This document shows positions 34,801-47,057 of a stretch of DNA of 64,000 nt, piece after piece. A program made the translations under genes and the position numbers. The stretch is from Procambarus clarkii. Taxonomy: Eukaryota; Arthropoda; Malacostraca; Decapoda; Cambaridae. Location of the stretch: positions 38,195,996 to 38,259,995 of the forward strand of contig NC_091160.1 of NCBI RefSeq assembly GCF_040958095.1. Direction: 5' to 3'. The notes beneath the pieces were generated by a model. It made no database searches. It saw nothing but the letters and a program-made list of their open reading frames with translations, and was not told the DNA's origin. How positions within the stretch are numbered: position 1 is the first letter of the stretch; every line of letters starts with the position of its first letter.

Positions 34801-37800
34801 TTATTTCAAGGTCTTTATTTATTGATTTATTTATTTATATATATACAAGAAGGTACATTGGTATTGTGAGGATACATAACATAGTAATTACATTCTTGTA
34901 AAGCCACTAGTACGCGCAGCGTTTCGGGCAGGTCCTTAATCTAAGAAACTTATAAGTAGGTAAATACTTGCAAAATTTATAAAAATGATAAGTTACATAG
35001 CATGAACAAAATAAAAGATGAGAGAAAAATTGTAGGTACTGTATATTAAAGCACATAGGTAGCTCAGAATGAATTGCAATTGGATTGTCTTGGAATAATG
35101 GTTAGTGTAACCTAAGATCAAGACAGAAGTATAAAATGTAATATAGATAATGACACAATATTTTGCTTTAGACACAGAATGAAGTGTTGCAATAAGAACA
35201 CTTATTGCTAGCCTTGCTCCAATGAGACCTCGCTTGACGTTTGTGCAGTGTTATGACGAGGGTAGGCCCTAACTAGTGTAACATAATCTATTGAAAACAG
35301 ATGTACCCTGTTAGGTTTTTGTCAGTTGGGATCCTAGAGTGCTGTCAGACGCATGACTGATTAATACAATGTAAGCGCCTGGCTAGTTTTAAGAAAAGTT
35401 AGTGAGTAAATCGGTTACAGACGGCCAGAAGGTTACATATATTTTATGACTATGTAAGAGATTGGTAGTAGCTGGAGGATTGTCAGATAACTGATTTTGT
35501 TGTTAATTTGAAAGATGAAACACCAAGCCTATCGCGAAACGAGTGACGTCAATCACTGGAAACTATTATGCCTCGCGGCAAAGAAACGTAAACGGGTAGA
35601 TGATTGGGGAGTCCCAGGAGTCCCTCAGGGTGACAAGCACCGGCCCCGCCCCACACAGAGAACACTGGGTAACAAAATCAAAACTCGGACCCCATCTAAA
35701 ACGAAAAAGTCATCTACTGCTCTCCGGCAGAGCAGAAACCAGCCGCCCACCACGACTGAGGGCACACCAGGAGCCCACAAAGACCCACCAACCCCCGGCA
35801 CCTCTCGGCCAAGTCGGCCCCTGGAACAACGTAGTCACCCCGCCGGGAGAACCAGCCAGAACACGTAAAAAAAAAGTATCAACAATCCCGTGACCCAAGG
35901 CGATATGTGCGCCAGGTGTCGTACAACCGGACCGTTGAACAGGGATGCCAAACGGCAGTAGCAAAGCCCAAACACGAAAACAGGACGTGGTCCGGCGGCT
36001 CCCAGGCGGAAGTGTCCAGACGTCCGTTCGTCGTCAGGTTGAACCAGGAGTCCGTCAGATAACTGTTGCAGTATGATAATTTGAGCTCCTCTGGGGCAGC
36101 GTAAGAACGCGGATTCAATTTGTAGCTGGACTGTGTCTATGGAGGATGTATACAGGAGTTTACGTGAGGGCCATTAATACTAGTGGCCTCGACGAGGACA
36201 GGAAGCCGGCGGTTTGTCAAAGGTCCCCTCATTTACCCTGATGATCTTTTCCAGTTGTATTTTAATCCAACAGTTTTGGCATTTACTGCTTCGGCGGGTA
36301 GGCAATTCCATGGGTTTATAACCCTACGGGTGATAAAAATTATCTCCTGTTCTCAGACCTACATTGTGGCTTGTTGAGCATGAAACCGTAGCTACTCGTT
36401 CGTGTTGTATCTGACCTTTTGAATCAATTTTCCGGGTCAACATCCCGGAAAATTGTTCAGTATTTTAAAATTTTCAATGAGATCCGCCCTGTCATGCCTT
36501 GTTTAGTGTTAGCCCTGTGGCCCTCAACCGTTCCTGATACGAGAGATGACTTTGCTCTGGAATGATTTTTGTTGCCCGGTTTTGCATCTTTTCAAGAGCA
36601 GCTGTGTCTTTCTGAAGATAGGTCTCCACGCCTGCATGGAATAATCCAGGTGGAGGCACACCAGAGACTTATACAATTGAATGACTACCTTCTTTTACAG
36701 GTAAAGGTACGCTTGATTATTCCAAGGGTTTGGTTAGTTTATTTATTTATTTATTTATTTATTTATAGAAGAAGTTACATTGGGTTTACGAGAGTACATA
36801 GCATGATGTGTTTACATTCTTGTAAAGCCACTAGCAAGCACAGCGTTTCGGGCAGGTCCTTAATCTAACGGATAATATTAAGTATGTAATTTCTAGCAAA
36901 ATATATAAAATGTTAACAGGTATATTGTAAGAAAATTTGAGAGATTAGCAAGTATATTAAAGTACATTAAAGCACATTGAAAGCTTTGATTGATATGACA
37001 AAGATTAGTAGGCACATTAAATTTATTTATTTATTTATATACAAGAAGGTACATTGGGTTTATGAGAATACATAACATAAACTATTAAAGCACACTGATA
37101 GCACATATAAGATGACAGCAGTGTTTAATGGTAAAGTTATATGGCTTAGGTACATATATTGGGGGATTGGGTAGCACAAAATACAGATACAGTGGATACA
37201 GATACAGATTATAAACTCGCACTGGATAGTGAGCGAGTTTAAAGAACTAGGTAGGAAACTATGAAGATGAAATTAGGAACTTTTTGAAATTAGGAAGCTC
37301 AATGTAGGAAACTACGAAGATGAAATTAGGAACTTTTTGGTTTTATTTTTTTAATAAGGCAAAAGTTGGACAGCTTTTCAATTCGTTAGGGAGTGAGTTC
37401 TATGGACTAGGTCCCTTTATTTGCAGAGTGCTTACACAGATTAAGTTTGACTCTGAGGATATCAAAGAGATATTTAAGTCTGGTTTAGTGATTATGTGTT
37501 CTATTACATCTGTCCAGGAAGAGTTTCAGACCAGGGTTTGCACTTAAGAAAAGGGTTTTGCAAATGAAATTGACACAAGAGAATGTGTGGAGTGAATTTA
37601 TGGTTAGCATGTTTAGGGATTTAAACAGGGAAGCTGTGTGTTGTCTGAAAGCAGAGTTTGTTATTGTTCTGATAGCAGATTTTTGCTGGGTGATGATGGG
37701 CTTGAGGTAGTTTGCAGAGATTGAACCCCATGCACAGATACCATAAGTAAGATAGAGATAGATAAATGCATAATATAATGAGAGGAGGGCAGAGTAGGGT

Positions 37801-40800
37801 ACATAATATCTGATCTTAGAGAGTATACAAACTGTTTTAGATTTAGTTATGTGTTGTATGTCGATGCTGAAGTCGAGTCTCTTGTCTAAGTATGGGCCAA
37901 GGAACTTTCCATCATTTTTATTGCTGATGTTAACATTGTCTATCTGAAGCTGAATTGCATTTGTTGATTTGCTTCCGAATGAGATGTAGTAGGTCTTTTT
38001 TATGTTTAGTGTGAGTTTGTTGGTTGACATTCATAAGTGGACTTTTTTTTAATTCATTGTTTACAACATTATTTAATATGAGTGGGTTGGGATCTGAGTA
38101 GATGAGAGTAGTGTCATCAGCAAACAATATAAGTTTAATTATGTTAGAGACATTAGGCAGATCATTGATGTATATAAGAAATAGGAGGGAGTCCTAGGAT
38201 GCTGCCCTGTGGCACCCCTACGGTTAATAGTAGAGTGGGAGAGGTTATATCATTGATGGCTACATATTGGTGTCTGTCACTAAGATAGGATCAGACAAAT
38301 TTCAGAGCAATGCCTCAGATTCCATAATGGTGGAGTTAAAGTAAGAGGTAGTTATGGTTAACAGTATCAAAAGCCTTTCTCAGGTCAATGAAGACTCCAA
38401 CTGGAAACTCACTTTTGTCAAGGGGTTGATTAAATTAAGCAGACTAACAATTGCATCATTGGTGCTCTTTTGGGAGCGGAAGCCAAACTGACAGGGACTT
38501 AGTATATTGAATTTTACGAGATATGAGTACAGCTGTTTGTAAGTAATTTTTAAAAATATTTTTGATAATATAGGTAGATTATAGGTAGGTTTTGATAATA
38601 TAGGTATTATTATAACTGTTGCACCCACTTGTGCAACTTTCAATGAATAATGGATTCAGACTCAAAGGTATTTTGTTGACTGTTGGGATTTCATCTCGGA
38701 TAAGTCCTTGTTTCTCTTTTATGTACTATGACCATCTTTCTTATTTAAGAACTGTAATAACTGTATGCAACTTCACTCCTCCTCCGCGTTTGTCATGCTT
38801 TGTGGGAGTAAGGCTGAAGAATATTTCTATGTACCGCGGCATAAGTGACATTCCAAGTGTGCCTCCTTCAGAGGTGTAGGCCTGCCTAGATAATTTTGTT
38901 TGTGAGCCTTTATTCCTGTCAAAGGGGGACACGATCGTAACGTAAAAGTCAGCGGGCAGTGCAAGGGGTTTTGGCTGGGGAATGGGAGGGGGGGGGCCGA
39001 AGAGTTATGTAATGAAATCAAAGTATAATTGTACATGCATTACTTTGTGCTCGGTGTGGGGGATCTAATCGTATCCTTTTGAGAGACCAATTTTGGGAGC
39101 AACTTCAATGGGGGCCGTGCCTTGATTCACCCTGCCTTGGGGCGGGGCTTGCTAGATTGTGTGTGTTGAGTTGGTAAGGCAGCCCAAGAGCCAGTACCGT
39201 GGCAAAATAAACTTGATTAAACCATAATGGTACAATTTGTTAGGGTTAGCTACGCTATTCTACATTGTAATCTAAAATTGTTTTACCATTCTGTAGAACA
39301 GAATTGGAACTGCATGTCACGGGACTGTGATATTCGTTATCCGAATTTACCGGAGGGCCACAGGGCTAACTACACTGCAGACCTGGCATGAGAGGACACA
39401 TCTCGTTGAAACTTTTAAAATATTGAATAATTTGATGGATGTTGATCCGGAAAATTTCTTCAAAATATCAAATACAACAAACAAAGGTTAACGGTTTCAA
39501 GCTAAACAAGCCACAATGTAGGACTGAGAGGAAGAGGTGCAGGCCTTTCCCAGGATGTAACCCATAAGTTGCCTAACTACCTGCATGCATGGTACCTATT
39601 TTACTCCTAGATGCTTTTTTACCCACAGGGTTATAAACCCATGGAACCGCCTACCCGCAGAAGCCGTAAATTGCCAAGACTTAAAATTTAAAGTACAACT
39701 GGAAAAGATCATAAAGGCAAATTAATGGGGGCGGAGGATCTTCAACAAGCCGCCGGCTTCCTGTTCTCGTCGAGGCCACTTGTGTTAGTGGTCCTCAGGT
39801 AATGACGAATATCACAGCCCCGTGACACGCAGTTCCGGTTTTGTACTACAGAATGTAATTAAATTTTGTTTATACCAACGTAGAAATAATGTATCTCACC
39901 CTAAGAAATAGTGCAAGTTGTACCTGCCTCACATAGGTCAGTACAGTGTTGCTTTCTGATAATGTTCACTCCGTATGTTGAGCTTTGTATACTAATACAC
40001 GTGACATAACAAAAAGAATACCACACCTACCCCGTTCGTGCCGTTGTTGGACATGATCTGAATGTCAATTTGTTCGCCGTGATGTGTCCAGGACCCCATC
40101 CTGACCAGACAACTGTGCTCGTCACTTGGCCAATTGGTCAAGTCGAGGTCACATTTGACGACGAGGTGTGTGGGCGGGAACCAGTAGGTCTGACCCACGC
40201 TGTTGGCCAACACCGGAACACGCCCGAACGGATGCACATCCGAACCCTCAGCGCTGTGGAACAACGTTTGTCAATATAATACAATTCTTATTGTCGAAGC
40301 CAGGAAGCCTGTACTTAAATTAGAGATTCCCCTAGACTAACTACAGGCCTTTCCCAGGATGTAACCCACAAAAGTTGCCTAACTACCTGCATGAATGGTA
40401 CCTATTTTACTCCTAGGTGAATAGAGGCATCTGGTGAAAGGAACCCCAGCCAACCATTTCCGTCCTGATCCCCGGCTCAGTTGTGAGCCGAAGATTGTCC
40501 TACAAACCCATTAATAGACAGCGAAGTTATTTAAAAATTAAAACAAATATAAGCACAAATATTTCACTAGCATCAGTGAATATGATCACACTAGAAGACT
40601 GGAGGTTAACCTGTTGTAGACGCTGATGTCCGGCATCCAGATGTCGTCGTCGTCGAAGTGGATGCGGTCGAGGTTGATGTAGTTCTTGGGTTCCCACCTC
40701 AGGTACTCGTCCACCCATGTCTGTGGGAAACAGTGCAGTCATACTAATTACGCCGTTCTAAGGACACTGTAAGTCAATTCTCATACCAGGAACGGTTAAG

Positions 40801-43800
40801 GGCCTCAAGATTAACAACACTATATCAGACATGACAGGGCGGATCTCATTGAAACTTAAAATACTGAATCATTTGCAGTGCCTGAAACGCTACGCATACT
40901 AGTGGCTGTACAAGAATGTAAGAACTCTTGTATATTTAAATAAATAAATAAAAAAAATGTCGATCTACAGAATTTTTTCAAAAGGTCAGGTGTAGTTTTT
41001 AACATTAACAACGAGGAAATACAAAGGTGTATTTTAGTAAAGCCGCTAGAACATATCGTAACGTACAGTAAATTAGTAAAATTGGAAGGCGTTAGGTTAG
41101 TTAATTTATTATGCACCCCATACCCATCTTGTGGGCGGTAGTGGAAAGGGTTACAGAGGCACATAATGGGCTCAGGGACTGAACCCAACAATTCATTTAG
41201 CTAAGCAAGTTACAATCTTGATGAGCTAGTTACAAAATTCAGTGCATATCGTCACATCAACAATGGGCACGAGACCGACTACAAGTACAATTTCTAAATT
41301 AAGCAACTGACATGTGGGGAGAGCTAGTGTCACAATAATTTATATGTTTATCCTGCACACCGCCCCCCCCCCACCCATCCAGTGGGCAGCTGTGGATAGG
41401 TTATAATAAGTTAGTCTCCTAAAACCTAGGTGAATAGAATAGGTTACAATCACTCGGTTACTACCTACAGTTAGCAAACTGGGGATGTAACGAATATAAT
41501 TGTCATTGATGTCTTAATGTGTTAGTAGTTTATATACAGTCGCAGTCTGGATACTGGGCTACTGAGAAACATTTATGGATGCGTCATTAAGGTGACAGCT
41601 GTCGGTCAACACATGTCTCTTGACTCGCTCTAGATTTGATTAAAATGTTTTCCAAACTGGTATTTCGTGGGCGAATATAATGCGTAAGCTGAAAGACAGA
41701 ATTCTGCTAATCTGCTAATATACTGGAAAGGTTATGAGCAATAATAATTAAGAAATTTATATTTATAATTTATATTATAATTTAGAAGTGAGAATTTGCA
41801 CCAAGGAACAGCGGGATCGATTGATTGATGAAGATTAAACCACCCAAGAGGTGTCACGGGCATTAATAGCCCGTAAACGGGAAGTAGAGGAAAGGGGTTA
41901 TACTGTATACTCACCATAATAGACCAGGCGTTCACAGACAGCTCTTGGCGTACATCATCCTAGGAAGGAAATATTGTCACATAAGCACATTTGATATAAT
42001 TAATATTGAAGCCTGAGTGCGCAACCCATTCTCTTGGTTAGATAGTACATTTTGTAACTATGTGGGCCACCGTACATATAGTGACGTGATGGATAATTAG
42101 ATTTAGTAGAATTTGGTACTATTCAGTTTATAGTCCGGAAAAATAAAGTTAAAACAAAACTTAAATATTCCTAGGCCTAGTATAGCAAATATATGTACTA
42201 TATTAGGCTTCAGATAATAGTGTGTATCAGGCCTAGTAATAATACCTGGGTTAGGTATTATTTACAATATAAATACAAAACTTTCCGGTTTGTCCAAATA
42301 TATTCTATTTTCAAATTGTCCATTACGTCAATATATGTACGGTGGTCCATGTGGTTACTATAGTACTGTCAAGGGAGGAGAGGCTAGGCTACCATATATA
42401 CAGGTAATACATTGCATTTATGTACCTAAAGTGTTCATTTCCTCGATAAACGATCAACTGACTTGTCTGGTCTTCAATTAGTTTATTTTTGACAAACTTT
42501 ATTTGAAATAAAATAAAAAATATAGGAATTATATTTTACTTTGAGAGAAGTATTACATTTTTAAATATTTAATTGTAGAAGTGTGCTTACCTAACAGTGT
42601 TTATAGAGAAGTGAGGTTTAGTTGTTAATTGTGGCTTAATATCCTTTACACAAGAAATATTTTCTCGCAGCCATGTGTCTCATCTGCGTAACTGCTATAG
42701 CATGTCCTCGAGTTACTTCAAGTCCACTCCTTTTTTATGCGTCCAGTGTCGACAATTTTAATTAACTCAGTTTCTCCTTTATAGTTAAATGCCCTCAATT
42801 TTTGGGTCAAGTTTTGTATCAAACCTCTGTACTTTCTCAATCTTTTGAGTGTTATCTTGTGGTGAAGGCTCCACGCAAGTGCTGCGTATTTTAATGCTGG
42901 TAGAACATGTTCTGTAAAGTGCTTTGAAGGCATCCTTGGCTCGGCCCCTGAAGGCTGTCCCAAAGTTCATCAGCTCAACACGTAATGCTGATGTGATTAT
43001 TGTTGTGTGTGACTCCTGAAGAAGGTTTGGTGTCGTCTACTGCAAGATGCTGACACCGGTAAGTTCCTCTATGCCATTATATATTGTTACTCAGACCTTA
43101 TTCCTGTTTTTGTCCTAATGATGTTGCACTTATATGGGTTGAAGTCCAGTAACCACTTTTCCGACCATAACTAACTTCTCAATCTTACTGGAGCTTCCTG
43201 CAGTTCTTGTTTGTTCTGATTTTCATTATGAACTTTGCGACATTATACTTTAAAAGTATCATGCATGAAAGATAGTTACGAATAAAAGATAAGGAAGTAA
43301 ATTACCAAATGTCACAGACGAGATATACAGATACACTGACGTAACTCAAAATTAAGATCGGCACTAGAGAAACAAAAAATATTTTTGGAATTTCGTATAC
43401 ATACCAAATGAGATCGATAGATAGTGTACAGACAAGGAATTCTACATATCAAATGAGAGAGACACAGGCCGACCTGCCGACCCACCTACCAGGTGGATGT
43501 AGTTAAGAGAGAGACCAAGATAGACGGTGGTGTTGTGGGTGTGGTCCAGGACGGGTCTCGACTCCTTGTTGTAGCCTTTGAGCTTATCCTTGTAGAGTCG
43601 CGAGATCCAGTTGTCCTTGTCGAAGTTGTCCTGGTCCGGCGCTCTGCTGCCTGTACCTATAGGAGAGCGACCGTGAGTAGGAGAGGGGATGGTGTTGACG
43701 GTTTAAGAGATAAACAAAGTATAGTATACATTGACGCATACAAAGTTAGCGAACATTATCGCGTTGAGCGAACTGGAAGGGGAACTAAGATGGACTATAT

Positions 43801-46800
43801 CCGTTCATGATTTCAAAATCAGATATGACCAGAAACAGTGGAATCGGGAGTCATTGCACTAGATGGTCTAAAGTTGAAAAAAGTGGGGCCTAAGAGTTGA
43901 AGCTCTGGTCTGGAAACTGTCAAGTAAGAAGTGTTTGGTAATAACATATGGTTCACAGAGATCCAACATTGGATAGCGTGTAAGGAGAAATATATCACAT
44001 GTGTGTGGTACACACTAAGATTTGACTCGAGCGTATGAGTGTAGTATGTGTTGTCTGCCTTATCTCTTCTGACTCAACGAGCCGTCTATACCTCGCTGGG
44101 ACGGTCTCTGTGAACCGCGTGTTATTACCAAACACTTCTTGACAGTTTTCAGAACAGAGCTTCGGCTCTTAGGCCCCACTTTTTCAACTGTCGACCATCT
44201 ACTGCAATGACTCCCGATTCCACTGTTTCTGGTCATACAAGATTCTGAAACCATGAACGGATACAGTCCATCTTATTTTCCCCTTCTAGTTCACTCGTTT
44301 ACTGGTAATACACTGAAGAAAGGTTTCCTCGCAGCCCTGTGACTCATCTGTGTGTCTAGTTCCATACATGTTCTCTCATTCTGCTCACCCTAACAGTGTC
44401 TCGATTTTATGGTAACACCTAAGAACTTTGTATGCCTATATAATGTTCCCTTTGGCCATTCTTTCGTGTTCTTAGGTTAAGTTCCATTTAGTCTATCACC
44501 GTACAGTTCGGCCACTATTCAGATATATGCTACATATAGGGAATGGATATGCGTCTTGGTTTAAATTTCTGAATGTTGCCCTAATGTTCACTAGCTTAAC
44601 ATATGCTGCTGATTTGATTTTTATTGATGTGTGCCTCACTCGGTCGTCTGGTCTCCTTAATGCAGTTCCCTTCTTCGTGCTGTTGAACATACCTGTGTTG
44701 AAGTCTAATAACCACCATCGCTACTTAAGTCTTCCTGGAGCCTATAGTTCCCGTGTTTCCTGATTTTCATCAGCTTTGCATCACCAGCGATCAGTGACAA
44801 GAGTCTAGTTCCTCTGGTGTTATATATGAATATTAGTAGTATTATGGACTCCCAACACTCATCATTGAGGGATTCAGCTAATACCTTTTGCCTCTGTTAC
44901 TTTGTTTTCTATTTCCTGGGGAATTTCCCTACAAATTTAGTATTCTACCTAGTTCGTTATCGTTTTCAGGAGCCTCTTATGCGGCACAGTCAAATATTTT
45001 TTTTTACATATAATCTAATAGTATTGAGTCCACCCAACCTCGCTTTTCTCCTCTGATCTGTCATTCTATCATAGGACTTCACTAGATTTTTGTAGTATGA
45101 TTTCCATTCTCTGAACTCGTATTGATATTTTGTTATAAAGTTACTTATATATCTATAGGTGTCCAATTATTGTCTTCCTTACTATTGTTTCTTCACACAG
45201 GTTCTTAGGGACGTTGGTAGGTAGCCTAGTGCATGTTCTGTTATATTTGACTTGTACTTCCTCCTCCATCTATCTAACACTACCTCTGTCTCTATGATTC
45301 ATTGTAGATATATACTTGAGTATATACAAATATACAGTATATATGTATATACAAATATACTTGAGAAGACGTATAGGTTAGGTATCGTCTCCAAAGAATT
45401 ACTCATCATTGCTATCTAAAATAATTAGAAGAGCCAAAACTAAATACTACGAAGATAAATTTACCCACACAATGGGCAACATTAAGAAAACATGGAGCAC
45501 AATTTCACAAATATTGGGATCAAAGAAGATTTTAAATAACAAACCAATACTCCTGTCTAATAACGATGGTAAGCTTACAGCCTCTGATACTGCTATTGAG
45601 TTCAATAGGTTCTTCTCTTCCAATGGGTCATCCCTTGCAAATGATATTCCATCTTCCAGTACTGATGTTCAGGACTATCTTACAGGTAACTATCCACAGT
45701 CTCTGTACCTAACGCCTGCAAATTCCACTGATGTTAATGAGATAATCCTTTCCCTTAAAACCAAGTCAAATGCCCTTGAGGAGATACCAACTTTAATTTA
45801 CAAAAAAGTCTCCAGATCTTTAGCTCCTGCTATTGCATTGCTCTTCAACAAGTCACTTGAACTCCAAACCTTTCCAGATATTCTAAAAAAAAATAGCGAG
45901 AGTAACCCCTATCCACAAATGTGGTGATCTCACAGATGTTAACAACTACAGACCTATATCAATCCTGCCTAACTTGTCAAAAATACCTGAAAAACTAATC
46001 TACAAGCAGCTTTACTCTTGTCTAGCTAAACACAATATACTTAGCTCTTGTCAATATGCCTTCAGACCCAAAAAAGCACTAACGATGCACTTATTAGTAT
46101 GATTAACTTGATTCATGCAGCTCTTGATAAAAATCAGTTCCCTGTTGGATTATTTGTGGACCTGCGTAAGGCTTTTGACACTGTCAACCACCAAAACCTT
46201 CTTCTTAAATTACATCATTATGGAGTCAGAGGACACTCCCTGCAATACCTCAAATCTTACCTTACTGACAGGCTCCAGTATGTTTCTGTGAATAATTCAA
46301 TTTCTCCCACCCTACCCCATGAACATTGGTGTTCCCTAGGGCAGCATACTTGGCCCTCTCCTCTTTCTCATCTACATTAATGACCTTCCAAATGCCTCCC
46401 AACACCTCAAACCAATTGTATTTGCTGACGACACAACCTTCATTTACTCCAGTCCTGACCCCCTTGCTCTAAATGCCACAGTAAATACTGAGCTAAATAA
46501 AGTCCATCTTTGGCTAACTGCCAACAAACTCACCCTCAACATTGACAAAACTTTCTGTATTTTGTTTGGCAATAAATCTTCAAATCAAATAAATCTCAGG
46601 ATAAACAATACCCAAATTTGTAACAAAGTAAATGGCAAATTCCTTGGCGTTCTCATTGATCACAAGCTGAATTTCCAGGGACACATTCTAAATATATAAA
46701 AAAAAGTTTCAAAAACTGTTGGCATTCTTTCTAAGATCAGATATTATGTACCCCGCCCTGCCCTGGTGACGCTCTATTACTCTCTCGTCTATCCATATCT

Positions 46801-46976
46801 CAACTATGGTATTTGTGCTTGGGGCTCTACTACCCAAAATCATTTACGTCTTCTAATTACTCAACATAAAGGTGCTGTTAGGATAATATCTAACTCTGGC
46901 CCCAGACATCACTCGGTACCCCTACTCAAATCTCTGAATATGTTAGATATTAAGTCACTGCACATCCTCTCGTGTG

Positions 46977-47057
<81 letters not shown>

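Noticed and set aside
35515-35868. 117-codon Pro/Arg-rich frame as a gene
   Set aside because: Low-complexity composition, no recognisable domain and no splice support. Listed only as an unassigned segment.
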